A stretch of DNA of 17,929 nucleotides from JBCDIQ01 sp039024295 (lineage in GTDB: Bacteria > Bacteroidota > Bacteroidia > J057), in the NCBI GenBank assembly GCA_039024295.1, contig JBCDIQ010000074.1:1-17929 (forward strand), read 5' to 3'. Positions 7,298-15,114 of the stretch are shown here, one piece after another. Each line of letters starts with the position of its first letter. Position 1 is the stretch's first letter. Both the position numbers and the translations under genes were made by a program. The notes beneath the pieces are model-generated. The model made no database searches and was not told where the DNA came from. It saw only the letters and a list, made by a program, of their open reading frames with translations.

Positions 7298-10069
7298 ATG
7301 AGTGCTTCTCTGATTATCATCTTTTCGTTTACCTACCTCGGCTTGCTGTTTGGGATTGCCTATGCAGCAGAAAAGACAGGGCGGGGCCAGCGACTGATGG
7401 CCCAGAACCCTTATATGTATGCTTTCTCACTGGCTGTTTATTGTACAGCCTGGACATTTTATGGAAGTGTGGGCCGCGCCTCAACGGATGGAATCGGCTT
7501 TTTACCCATTTATATCGGCCCCACCTTAATGGCCCCTCTGTGGTACATCATCCTACGGAAGTTCATTGCCATCAGTAAGTCCCAGCGAATTACCTCCATT
7601 GCAGATTTCATCTCCTCACGCTATGGGAAAAGCGTCTTTCTCGGAGCCTTGGTGACCATTATCTCTGTCTTTGGTGTCATCCCATACATTGCCTTACAGC
7701 TAAAAGCGATTTCATTGAGCTTCAACATCATGATGGAGCAGATGACTGAGCTTGAGACTTCGTTTTCTTCTGGCGTAGATTTTTACCAAGACACTGCATT
7801 TTACATCACCATTATTCTTGCATGGTTCACTATCCTGTTTGGTGCCCGTCACTTAGAGGCAACCGAACAACATGAAGGGTTGGTGGCCGCCGTGGCGTTC
7901 GAGTCTCTGGTTAAGCTAGTGGCCTTTCTGGCAGTAGGCATCTTTGTCACCTTTTTCCTGTACAATGGACCAAGCGATTTATTCCTCAAAGCAGCCAGTC
8001 GTCCAGAGCTCAGCAGGTTGTTTACCATTGATAGCTTGGGAGGTGGCAGTACCAATTGGTTTTTTCTGACGATGATTTCGATGTCGGCGGTGATTTTTCT
8101 TCCCAGACAATTTCATATTTCTGTAGTGGAAAATGTAGATATCCGCCACCTTAACAAGGCAATTTGGCTGTTCCCACTGTACATGTTTATTATCAACCTA
8201 TTTGTACTGCCCATCGCTGTGGGAGGCGGACTTGAATTTGAGGGCATGGGGATAGAGGCTGATACCTATGTATTGGCGTTGCCCTTGGACGCCAACCAGG
8301 GATGGCTGGCCATGCTGGTCTTTTTGGGTGGGCTTTCAGCTGCAACGAGTATGGTAATTGTTGCGACGATTGCCTTGAGTATCATGATCAGTAACAACTT
8401 GGTGGTGCCTTTCCTGCTCCGGACTTCCATTGTTCGGGAGAACTTTGTGCAGGACATTTCCAGTCGACTCATCGGAATCCGGAGGCTCAGCATCACCATT
8501 GTATTGCTCCTTGCCTATTCCTACTTCCGGTCCATTGGCCAGAATTACTCTTTGGTATCCATTGGCCTGATCTCCTTTGTGGCAGTAGCACAATTTGCAC
8601 CTGCGGCTATCTTAGGCGTATTCTGGCGGGGGGGAACAAAAGCTGGGGCCATTACGGCCTTGCTTACGGGCTTTTTAATGTGGGGGTACACGCTTCCCCT
8701 TCCTTCCTTGGCTGAGGTGGGGATTTTGAACGATGACTTTATCGAACATGGCCTTTTCGGAATTGAAGCCCTGAAGCCGTACCAATTCATGGGGGTGACC
8801 AGCCTGGACAGAATTTCTCACGCTGCTTTCTGGAGCTTGCTGCTCAATCTTACCGCCTACCTCGTGGTGTCCCTGCTGACAAAGCAGTCTGCATTAGAGC
8901 ATGCTCAAAGCAGTTTATTTGTCAATATCAGCCGGTATGTAGAAGACCAGAGTGAATCTCGCGTCTGGCGTGGGAAAGCCTATTTACACGATATACAGCT
9001 TCTGCTCAATCGATTTTTAGGAAAATCACGTGCGGATAAACTCCTTCGTTCCTACGCACGGCGACATAAAATTGACCTTGAAAAACTCATCGAAGCGGAT
9101 GCGGCCTTGGTCAATTATGCAGAGCGCCTGCTGGCTGGAGCCATCGGCGCAGCTTCTTCCCGTTTGTTGATTGCCTCGGTTGTAAAAGAAGAACCGCTGA
9201 GCATTAAGGAGGTGATGACGGTGTTGGATGAAACTCAGCAATTGGTCCGGTACAGCCGAGCCATTGAAAAGAAGTCTCAGGAGCTGGAGCGAACCTCACG
9301 AGAGTTGCAGTCCGCTAACCTTCGTCTCAAGGAGATGGACCGATTGAAAGACGATTTTATCACCACGGTGACCCATGAACTACGGACCCCGATGACTTCG
9401 ATTAAGGCACTTTCCAGTATTCTGTATGAAAATGAAGAAATGGACGTGGCCAAGCGAAGGGAGTTTTTGCAGATCATTACCCAGGAATGTGAACGAATCA
9501 CCCGGCTGATCAATCAGGTATTGGACCTGGAGAAAATGGAGTCCGGGCACGCAGAGTGGAAAATGGCTTCCCTGGATTTGGCTCATGTGGTAGAACATTC
9601 CATCAAAGGCTTGAAGCAGCTGTGCAACGAGCGAGGGATTCAAGTGGTGAAATTGGTGGAACCTCAACTGCCCACATTAATGGGGGACAAAGATCGATTG
9701 ATGCAGGTGGTGGTGAACCTGCTCTCCAATGCCATCAAGTTTTGCCCTTCAGAGAATGGGGTAATCATGGTCAGCCTTCGTAAATCAGGCGAATACATCG
9801 TGCTAAAGGTAAAAGATAATGGAGTCGGAATTTCTCCGGAAGAGCAGACGTACATCTTCAACAAATTCACCCAGTTCAATGACTACAAAAGCGGTCGGCC
9901 GCAAGGCAGCGGACTCGGGCTAAGCATTTCCTGGAGAATTGTGGTGCACCATGGTGGCACCATCCGGGTGGAGAGCGAAAAAGGAAGAGGCGCAACGTTT
10001 ATTGTCTCCTTGCCTATTCCCAACCTGAAAGAATTACCAGAAAGGGAACAGGCAGTCACTGCCCACTGA
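7298..10069 (+). CDS. CbrA-like sodium/solute symporter-sensor histidine kinase (SLC5-STAC-HisKA-HATPase)
   Basis: A 923-residue fusion. Residues about 1-530 form a sodium/solute symporter (SLC5/PutP-like) domain with about 13 membrane helices, recognisable from YCTAWTFYGSVG (48-59) and RITSIADFISSRYGKS (97-112). Residues about 535-645 match the STAC linker that joins SLC5 domains to kinases, followed by a coiled coil (about 650-685). The kinase core has the phospho-acceptor H693 in VTHELRTP, the N box NLLSNAIKF (807-815), the G1 box DNGVGI (840-845), the F box FNKFTQF (854-860) and the G2 box GSGLGLS (870-876). It should autophosphorylate in response to transport or binding of a small solute and pass phosphate to a receiver, most simply the one encoded 72 bases downstream. 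Relatives such as CbrA sense amino acids like histidine and control carbon/nitrogen use; the ligand here is unknown. All kinase motifs look intact. Confidence 0.95.
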   Translation: MSASLIIIFSFTYLGLLFGIAYAAEKTGRGQRLMAQNPYMYAFSLAVYCTAWTFYGSVGRASTDGIGFLPIYIGPTLMAPLWYIILRKFIAISKSQRITSIADFISSRYGKSVFLGALVTIISVFGVIPYIALQLKAISLSFNIMMEQMTELETSFSSGVDFYQDTAFYITIILAWFTILFGARHLEATEQHEGLVAAVAFESLVKLVAFLAVGIFVTFFLYNGPSDLFLKAASRPELSRLFTIDSLGGGSTNWFFLTMISMSAVIFLPRQFHISVVENVDIRHLNKAIWLFPLYMFIINLFVLPIAVGGGLEFEGMGIEADTYVLALPLDANQGWLAMLVFLGGLSAATSMVIVATIALSIMISNNLVVPFLLRTSIVRENFVQDISSRLIGIRRLSITIVLLLAYSYFRSIGQNYSLVSIGLISFVAVAQFAPAAILGVFWRGGTKAGAITALLTGFLMWGYTLPLPSLAEVGILNDDFIEHGLFGIEALKPYQFMGVTSLDRISHAAFWSLLLNLTAYLVVSLLTKQSALEHAQSSLFVNISRYVEDQSESRVWRGKAYLHDIQLLLNRFLGKSRADKLLRSYARRHKIDLEKLIEADAALVNYAERLLAGAIGAASSRLLIASVVKEEPLSIKEVMTVLDETQQLVRYSRAIEKKSQELERTSRELQSANLRLKEMDRLKDDFITTVTHELRTPMTSIKALSSILYENEEMDVAKRREFLQIITQECERITRLINQVLDLEKMESGHAEWKMASLDLAHVVEHSIKGLKQLCNERGIQVVKLVEPQLPTLMGDKDRLMQVVVNLLSNAIKFCPSENGVIMVSLRKSGEYIVLKVKDNGVGISPEEQTYIFNKFTQFNDYKSGRPQGSGLGLSISWRIVVHHGGTIRVESEKGRGATFIVSLPIPNLKELPEREQAVTAH

Positions 10070-10071
10070 TC

Positions 10072-10102
10072 TTGGGAAATTCCCCATTAGTTTCTACCTT
10101 GT
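10072..10102 (+). promoter_or_regulatory. Possible internal promoter ahead of the response regulator
   Basis: In the 72-base gap between kinase and receiver gene, TTG at 10072-10074 is followed by 20 bases and then TACCTTGT (10095-10102), six of eight matches to TAnnTTTG. It could allow extra receiver synthesis independent of the kinase. Weak pattern match. Confidence 0.25.
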
Positions 10103-10141
10103 TTATCTTCTGAAAATCAGGCCACCAAATAACCACGTGTC

Positions 10142-10534
10142 ATGAGTAAACCTGCCACAAATACTCAACCTAAGGTAATGATTGTGGATGATGAGCCACA
10201 CATTGTTATGGCAATTGAGTACCTCATGCAGCAGCAAGGATATCAAACACAAACTGCGCACGATGGACAAGATGCCTTGAAAAAATTAGCGGATTTCCTT
10301 CCCAAAGTCATGATCCTTGATGTCATGATGCCCAACCTGGATGGGTTTGATGTAGCCAATGCAGTTCGGCAGGACGAACGCTACCAAGATGTACTCATTA
10401 TCTTTCTCACAGCAAGGGGAACTGATCGTGACAAGGCTCAAGGATATGGATCAGGAGGGGATGTGTACCTGACTAAGCCGTTTGACAATGATCGGCTGGT
10501 TGAGCTGGTACAGGAAATGCTGGCTTACGGATAA
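10142..10534 (+). CDS. Single-domain response regulator (receiver only)
   Basis: The 130-residue protein is one CheY-like receiver domain and nothing else. The acidic pocket is D16-D17 (MIVDDEPH), the phosphorylation site is D60 (MILDVMMPNLDGFD), the switch threonine is T90 (FLTARG) and the conserved lysine is K112 (LTKPF). The usual GADDY before the lysine is replaced by GSGGDVY. A polar N-terminal extension of about ten residues precedes the fold. It follows the symporter kinase gene by 72 bases on the same strand, so it is the likely phosphate acceptor. With no DNA-binding or enzymatic output domain it must act by protein contact, as a phosphate shuttle to a second component, or as a sink. 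Confidence 0.94.
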   Translation: MSKPATNTQPKVMIVDDEPHIVMAIEYLMQQQGYQTQTAHDGQDALKKLADFLPKVMILDVMMPNLDGFDVANAVRQDERYQDVLIIFLTARGTDRDKAQGYGSGGDVYLTKPFDNDRLVELVQEMLAYG

Positions 10535-10537
10535 GCC
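10522..10537 (+). other. Small stem-loop at the response-regulator stop codon
   Basis: GGCTTA (10522-10527) and TAAGCC (10532-10537) form a perfect six-base stem around a CGGA tetraloop, spanning the TAA stop. A run of seven T residues occurs at 10553-10559, 15 bases after the stem, which is farther than in a standard terminator. It may contribute to 3' end formation of the plus-strand transcript. Confidence 0.3.
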
Positions 10538-10725
10538 TGATCCTGGCAACAATTTTTTTGCACTTGTTCACAGGCAATATTGCCTGTGGCAATCTCTTGT
10601 TGAAGGCGGTTGTGCCCTTCCCGGTATCCGGCATAAAAGCTTAACAGCATGCAAACGAACAACATGGCCATGCCAAAAAGGGCCGCACGGCGGGTGCTAA
10701 ACATGAGGGGACGAGGGGTCGACAT
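10525..10725 (-). CDS. Small single-span membrane protein, unknown function
   Basis: A 66-residue open frame with an N-terminal basic stretch (STRRAA), one hydrophobic helix (about 15-32, ALFGMAMLFVCMLLSFYAG) and a polar C-terminal part containing three cysteines (C52, C58 and C59 in ACEQVQKNCC). It starts 32 bases after the stop of the lytic transglycosylase gene on the same strand and so could be the last gene of that operon. Its last ten bases overlap the end of the convergent response regulator gene. I do not recognise the family. It contains a 20-base perfect palindrome. The compact gene layout and the good membrane helix favour a real gene, but a chance frame is possible. Confidence 0.55.
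   Translation of the reverse strand: MSTPRPLMFSTRRAALFGMAMLFVCMLLSFYAGYREGHNRLQQEIATGNIACEQVQKNCCQDQAYP
10569..10588. repeat. 20-bp perfect palindrome
   Basis: The sequence CACAGGCAATATTGCCTGTG is its own reverse complement. It lies just beyond the response regulator stop and inside the end of the small membrane protein frame. As RNA it can fold into an eight-base stem with an ATAT loop on either strand; no T-run follows directly on either side. It could be a protein-binding operator, a 3' stabilising hairpin or a convergent-gene boundary element. Confidence 0.6.
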
Positions 10726-10757
10726 CTTGTAAATTAAATTGGTACTTGATCCAAACG

Positions 10758-12257
10758 CTACTTTACCCGAATGGTTTGACCTACTTTCATATTTCGCGTA
10801 TTAAGGCCGTTGTTGAGTGCCAAAATTGACTTCATGCTGGTCCCATGGTATTGTTTTGCAATGGTCCAAATCGTATCTCCTTTCTGAACGGTATGGTACA
10901 ATTTTTTACTTGAACCTGCAGAGGCTACCAATGAGGAGGATGTACCAGAAGGTTTGGTAGACAGATTGCTGACCTTCTTGTAGGTGTAAATTTTCAGTTT
11001 TTGGCCAGCGCGGATTCTGTAATTACGCAAGTTATTCCACCTGGCGATACTCCGGGGAGATACGTGATAGCGTTCCGCGATGGTTCCCACCACTTCACCC
11101 GAGCGAACGGTATGATACACTAACTTACTTCCTGAAGGGCGCTTACTTGATTTTGGCGCAGGTTTGTAAGAGGCTGTGGCGGTATGAACAGGAACTTTCT
11201 TTGCGTACTTATCTGCCAAATAATAGTGGTTTCGCTGGAAGTATTCTGCTACCGAAAAAGGCACCCTCAACACATATGTTTTAGAAGAATAAGGAACCCT
11301 GTTAAGCTTTAGCTCTGGATTCATGTTTTTAAGCACTTCACTGGGGATGCCCGTTAAACGGCCAATCTCATCAAGTGAAATGTCCATTCTTTTTATGTGA
11401 ACTGTGTCCTCGTTGAAGTCGAAATTGACATATATCGGATACAAATTATGCTCAGCGGCATAGTTAAAGGTATAGGTCGCAGCAATAAAAGCCGGCACAT
11501 ACCCCCGTGTTTCTCGTGGCAGATATGGCATGATCTGCCAGAAATTTCGTTTGCCTCCTGACCGAATAATGGCTTTCCTCACATTGCCTACTCCACAATT
11601 GTAGGAGGCAATTGCTAACAGCCAATCCCCAAACTCCCGATGGGCATTCTTGAGGTAGCGCAGCGCAGCCTCTGTAGCTTTAAACGGATTTTTCCGTTCG
11701 TCTACATAGGAGTTGACCTTCAGGCCATACAGTCGACCTGTTGACAACATAAATTGCCATAATCCTGTAGCACCGACCCGTGAGCGAGCATGAGGGTTCA
11801 GGGCACTTTCTACCACAGGCAGGTATTTGAGTTCAACCGGCATCCCCTCCCGATCCAAGGCTTCTTCAAAAATGGGGAAATAAACTCGGGAAAGTCCCAG
11901 CATTCTGGACACCTGATCCCGGCGTTCCAGGGTGTACAAACTGATGAATCGGCTTACATGATGGTTAAAATCCATCGGGATGACTGCTGGAATTTCTGCC
12001 AGTCGTTGTTGAAGGATGGCTTCAGAGTATACGGGTACCTCGTCCGGCGCAAACCGATAGGTATTTAAGATGAGCGAATCATACAAAGAAGTTTTGGGAA
12101 AGGAGAAGCGGTAGTTGGCTTGCAAGGAGTCCAGCTTTTCGTACACAGGATCTGTGTCGTTTCCTCTATGGGTCGGTGTATCCTGGTAGCCGGATTGTGC
12201 CATCAATAAGCTCCCCCATGTCAACAACAAAAGCGAAAGACAAATGTAACGAGTCAT
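10758..12257 (-). CDS. mltD: MltD-type membrane-associated lytic murein transglycosylase with two LysM domains
   Basis: The 499-residue protein has a signal peptide (residues 1-20, ending LLMAQ), an SLT (family 1) transglycosylase domain at about 118-265, and two LysM peptidoglycan-binding modules at about 380-424 and 454-498, separated by Ser/Thr/Lys-rich linkers. The catalytic glutamate is E150 in LPVVESALNPHARSRVGATG; further family marks are GLWQFM (165-170), ASYNCGVGNV (217-226) and LPRETRGYVPAF (246-257). It cleaves the glycan strands of peptidoglycan in the periplasm to give 1,6-anhydro-muropeptides, for wall remodelling. There is no lipobox, unlike E. coli MltD, so it is probably soluble or held to the wall by LysM. 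It lies 133 bases downstream of gatA on the same strand, with a possible own promoter in the gap. The first LysM is somewhat divergent (SGEVVGTIA where GDTLWxIA is usual). Confidence 0.94.
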   Translation of the reverse strand: MTRYICLSLLLLTWGSLLMAQSGYQDTPTHRGNDTDPVYEKLDSLQANYRFSFPKTSLYDSLILNTYRFAPDEVPVYSEAILQQRLAEIPAVIPMDFNHHVSRFISLYTLERRDQVSRMLGLSRVYFPIFEEALDREGMPVELKYLPVVESALNPHARSRVGATGLWQFMLSTGRLYGLKVNSYVDERKNPFKATEAALRYLKNAHREFGDWLLAIASYNCGVGNVRKAIIRSGGKRNFWQIMPYLPRETRGYVPAFIAATYTFNYAAEHNLYPIYVNFDFNEDTVHIKRMDISLDEIGRLTGIPSEVLKNMNPELKLNRVPYSSKTYVLRVPFSVAEYFQRNHYYLADKYAKKVPVHTATASYKPAPKSSKRPSGSKLVYHTVRSGEVVGTIAERYHVSPRSIARWNNLRNYRIRAGQKLKIYTYKKVSNLSTKPSGTSSSLVASAGSSKKLYHTVQKGDTIWTIAKQYHGTSMKSILALNNGLNTRNMKVGQTIRVK

Positions 12258-12291
12258 GAATCGAAGGTAGTAGAATATTCAAATGGAAGGC

Positions 12292-12322
12292 ATAAACTAT
12301 GGCAATTCTGTGTAACTATCAA
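12292..12322 (-). promoter_or_regulatory. Possible promoter for the lytic transglycosylase
   Basis: On the minus strand TTG (12320-12322) is followed by a 20-base spacer and TAGTTTAT (12292-12299), six of eight matches to the Bacteroidota -7 box. The leader would be about 28 bases to the ATG at 12257. It suggests that mltD need not depend on read-through from gatA. Weak match. Confidence 0.3.
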
Positions 12323-12390
12323 TGATTTTATGCCCTGAGAACGATAAGATGTGTGTTGACATAGACATAACACGCTGAAAGACAATTTAG

Positions 12391-13809
12391 TTAGATCATT
12401 TCTGCCAATTGTAATAATTTTTGCTCACTGAAAGGTTGTCCCATAAATTGAACCCCAAGTGGTAAGCCCGACGCTGCAGGCTCCACAGGGACAGAAATCG
12501 CCGGAATTCCTGCCAGGTTTGCATGCACTGTAAACACATCACTGAGGTACATTTCGATGGGGTCTTGTGACTTCTCCCCGATTTTAAATGCGGGTCCTGG
12601 CGTTACAGGTCCTAAAATAGCATCACATGTCTGTAACAATTCAAGTGTTTGCTGCCGAATTAGCCGTCTGACTTTCATTGCCTGCGTGTAGTACGCTTCA
12701 TAATAGCCTGAGGACAAAACAAAAGTCCCAAGCATGATCCGGCGTTTTACTTCTGTCCCAAATCCTTCACTTCGGCTTTTGCGATACATGTCTCCCAAAT
12801 CGGAACCCTTTTGGGAACGATGCCCATACCTCACTCCATCATACCTGGCAAGATTAGAAGATGCCTCAGCTGTGGTTAGGATATAGTAGCAGGGAACCAG
12901 GTAATCAGAAAGGGAGAATGTCAAAGGTTTGAGGACAACGCCTTGTTCCGACAGACGTTCCATTGCGGCCATACACCTAGACTTGATTTCTGGGTCAAGA
13001 GAGGGGTGTTCAAGGTCTTCCTGGAAATATCCAACGGTAAAACTTGAACCAGGGGCTGTGGCAGTAAAGTTAGGAATGGGCTCTTTGGAAGAGGTGGTAT
13101 CCCGCTCATCATAACCTGCAATCACCTCCAAAATCCGTCCGGCATCTTCAACAGAACGAGTAACAGGACCAATTTGATCAAAGGAAGAAGCATATGCAAT
13201 AAGCCCATACCTTGGGACCCGGCCGTAGGTGGGCTTCAAGCCTACCACTCCACAGAAGGCCGCAGGCTGGCGAACAGAACCTCCCGTATCAGAACCTAGC
13301 GAAGCATGAACCAAATTTGCGGCTACAGCCGCCGCCGAACCTCCAGAGGAACCTCCTGGAACGTATTGAGGATGTGTAGGATGCGGAACAGGACCATCGT
13401 AAGAGGTTTCATTTGAAGAGCCCATGGCAAATTCATCGCAGCTAAGCCTGCCCAAAATAATTGCCCCTTCGGCTAATAAACGATCAACTGCAGAGGCAGT
13501 AATGTGAGAGGTAAAGCCCTTCAACATCAAAGAGGAAGCACTGACCTCATGTCCCTTGTAGCATATTACATCTTTTAGGCCTACAACTAGGCCAGCAAGT
13601 TTTCCTTCAGTTCCTGATGTGAGTGATTGGTCTATTGTCGTTGCTGCAGCAAGTGCCTCATCGCGGTATACCTCAAGAAAAGCTCCTGAAACTGGGCTAT
13701 CATCAATCCTAGCCAAATAGGAAAGGACCAAATCGTAGCACGAATATTTTCCAGCTTTTAGATTTGCTTGAATGGATGCCAAGTGGTCATGTGAGACAAC
13801 TGGCTCCAT
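12391..13809 (-). CDS. gatA: Glutamyl/aspartyl-tRNA amidotransferase subunit A
   Basis: The 472-residue protein is an amidase-signature enzyme of the usual GatA length (about 470-490). It hydrolyses glutamine and passes ammonia to GatB, which amidates Glu-tRNA(Gln) or Asp-tRNA(Asn). The catalytic triad is intact: K79 in VGLKDVICYKG, S154 in PGGSSGGSAAAVAA and the nucleophile S178 in SDTGGSVRQPAAFCG. The family's FAMGSSNE (127-134) and GLKPTYGRVPRYGLIAY (190-206) segments are clear, which favours GatA over a general amidase. The start codon overlaps the tatA stop codon (TAATG), so translation is probably coupled. gatB and gatC are not in the window, which is normal where these genes are unlinked. 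Confidence 0.96.
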   Translation of the reverse strand: MEPVVSHDHLASIQANLKAGKYSCYDLVLSYLARIDDSPVSGAFLEVYRDEALAAATTIDQSLTSGTEGKLAGLVVGLKDVICYKGHEVSASSLMLKGFTSHITASAVDRLLAEGAIILGRLSCDEFAMGSSNETSYDGPVPHPTHPQYVPGGSSGGSAAAVAANLVHASLGSDTGGSVRQPAAFCGVVGLKPTYGRVPRYGLIAYASSFDQIGPVTRSVEDAGRILEVIAGYDERDTTSSKEPIPNFTATAPGSSFTVGYFQEDLEHPSLDPEIKSRCMAAMERLSEQGVVLKPLTFSLSDYLVPCYYILTTAEASSNLARYDGVRYGHRSQKGSDLGDMYRKSRSEGFGTEVKRRIMLGTFVLSSGYYEAYYTQAMKVRRLIRQQTLELLQTCDAILGPVTPGPAFKIGEKSQDPIEMYLSDVFTVHANLAGIPAISVPVEPAASGLPLGVQFMGQPFSEQKLLQLAEMI

Positions 13810-14030
13810 TAATTATCCAAACGCTTCAACTCGTTGCCTTCGCGATCAATTTCGTCTTTTATCTCTTTGGAAGCATCCTTGAATTCACGGATGCCACGGC
13901 CCAGCCCTCGCGCGAGTTCAGGGATTTTCTTGGCACCAAACAGCAGAACAATCGCCAGGATGATAAAAATCCACTCACCGCCTCCAGGAAGGGAGATCAG
14001 AAAGGTTGGGGTTAAAATATTTGCTATCAT
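13809..14030 (-). CDS. tatA: Twin-arginine translocase subunit TatA/TatE
   Basis: A 73-residue protein with a short periplasmic N-terminus, one membrane helix (about 19-31), the FG hinge (F31-G32), a basic amphipathic helix (AKKIPELARGLGRGIREFK, about 33-51) and a charged tail. This is the classic TatA layout; the short length favours TatA over TatB. It forms the size-variable pore that moves folded proteins with RR signal peptides across the inner membrane together with TatC, which is not in the window. Its stop codon shares one base with the gatA start (TAATG at 13807-13811 read on the minus strand), so the two are cotranscribed. It is the first gene of this minus-strand operon; the 136 bases upstream should hold the promoter, though I found no strong match. 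Confidence 0.95.
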   Translation of the reverse strand: MIANILTPTFLISLPGGGEWIFIILAIVLLFGAKKIPELARGLGRGIREFKDASKEIKDEIDREGNELKRLDN

Positions 14031-14059
14031 GATATAATGATTTAATGCAACTGTAATAT

Positions 14060-14147
14060 TAAGACTTTTATATACGGAAATTGGTTCACTTTCGCAATTT
14101 ATTTAATCCGACTACTTTTAAGTAACAGGTTAATGCGTAAAGTCTTA
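14060..14147. repeat. Nine-base inverted repeat around the tatA upstream region
   Basis: TAAGACTTT (14060-14068) recurs inverted as AAAGTCTTA (14139-14147), with 70 bases between. It brackets most of the gap between the lipoprotein stop and tatA. The arms are short and far apart, so they could be two half-sites or chance. Confidence 0.25.
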
Positions 14148-14166
14148 CATCTTCAGTACTGCTATT

Positions 14167-15084
14167 CTACCAATAAGTTGTGCGTTTGGTTTCCTTTAAT
14201 TGTAGAATTCGTCCATCAAAGCTACTCATGCCGAGTAACGTATTGGGGTAAGCTTGGTCAAATTGGTAAATGTTGGCTTGGGCATCTCCCATCAAGGTAG
14301 GGTTCATCAGCAATTTAACCTCCCAGATAGGAAGGTTTTGCTCTTCCCTTGTGAGTTCTGCTGCCCGTACTTCTATTTCTACCTCTGCAATTCTTGGTTT
14401 TCGGGCATGGCTGCTGATCTCAGAGAGTAAAATTGGAGCTGAAAAAGAAAGCCCATCTTTAAATATTAGGCTCCTAAAGGTGTAAGGGAGTTGGTCTTCC
14501 ATCAAAAAGGTATTTGCCGGAAGCATCTTTTGACCCATTCCTTCTCCATCAAAATAGGAGTTGTAAGTATACCTCAAGGAATCCCCTTTTCTGAGGAAAG
14601 TTTTAAAGGTATTCCCGCACCATTCCTGAGAAGAATGGGTCATTTTGTATGTCTCTGTAGGGGCTTGCCTTAGGGTGAAAACAGAGGTAAGGAAATGATA
14701 GGGATAGTTATCAGTGGGTATCCGGGCAAACATGTTCAATTTGATCACCTCGAATAAGTCATCCCGCGAGTAGTCATTCGTTTTAACTTGATTTTGTTCG
14801 TTGAAGGTTTCTTTGACCGTGACGAAGGTATAGTCAAAAGCCCTTGATTTGCCGTAAATCGACCTTCTGGCTGCATAGGTATTCACTTCGGCCTGCCCAT
14901 CATCCCAAATGGAGTTACTTGCCCACTGAGGATCAAAGAATTTCTTCCAGGTAGGCGGTTCTGAAGTGCTAACCTCAGGTACAGGAATATCCTCTGGCGA
15001 AGGAGGCGAATAAGAGTTGCTACAAGAGTTGTACACCACCAAGGTAACGACCAAGGCTATAAAAGCAGTGAGAAAGCGTTTCAT
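14167..15084 (-). CDS. Conserved Bacteroidota lipoprotein of unknown function
   Basis: A 305-residue protein with a lipoprotein-like signal peptide: a hydrophobic stretch, then C21 in VVYNSCSNSYS, although Y rather than L/I at -3 is a relaxed lipobox. A Pro/Ser/Glu-rich linker (about 25-45) leads to the folded part. The segments WDDGQAEVNTYAARRSIYG (60-78), SSQEWCGNTFKTF (151-163) and NSYFDGEG (175-182) resemble a widespread uncharacterised Bacteroidota family that I recall being labelled 'septum formation inhibitor Maf' in some databases; it has no visible likeness to true Maf pyrophosphatases, so I would not use that name. It should sit in the envelope. It ends 136 bases before tatA on the same strand and seems to have its own promoter. 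Confidence 0.85.
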   Translation of the reverse strand: MKRFLTAFIALVVTLVVYNSCSNSYSPPSPEDIPVPEVSTSEPPTWKKFFDPQWASNSIWDDGQAEVNTYAARRSIYGKSRAFDYTFVTVKETFNEQNQVKTNDYSRDDLFEVIKLNMFARIPTDNYPYHFLTSVFTLRQAPTETYKMTHSSQEWCGNTFKTFLRKGDSLRYTYNSYFDGEGMGQKMLPANTFLMEDQLPYTFRSLIFKDGLSFSAPILLSEISSHARKPRIAEVEIEVRAAELTREEQNLPIWEVKLLMNPTLMGDAQANIYQFDQAYPNTLLGMSSFDGRILQLKETKRTTYW

Positions 15085-15106
15085 GGAATGAATAAGTATA
15101 TCCTTG

Positions 15107-15114
15107 CAAACGAA
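15107..15114 (-). promoter_or_regulatory. Possible -7 box for the lipoprotein gene
   Basis: On the minus strand this reads TTCGTTTG, seven of eight matches to TAnnTTTG, with a T-rich TTTTCC about 20 bases upstream where a -33 TTTG would be. It lies about 22 bases before the ATG at 15084. Weak match. Confidence 0.28.

Noticed and set aside
12335..12380. Short inverted repeat (GTGTT/AACAC) after gatA as a terminator
   Set aside because: The stem is only five bases with an 11-base loop and no T-run.
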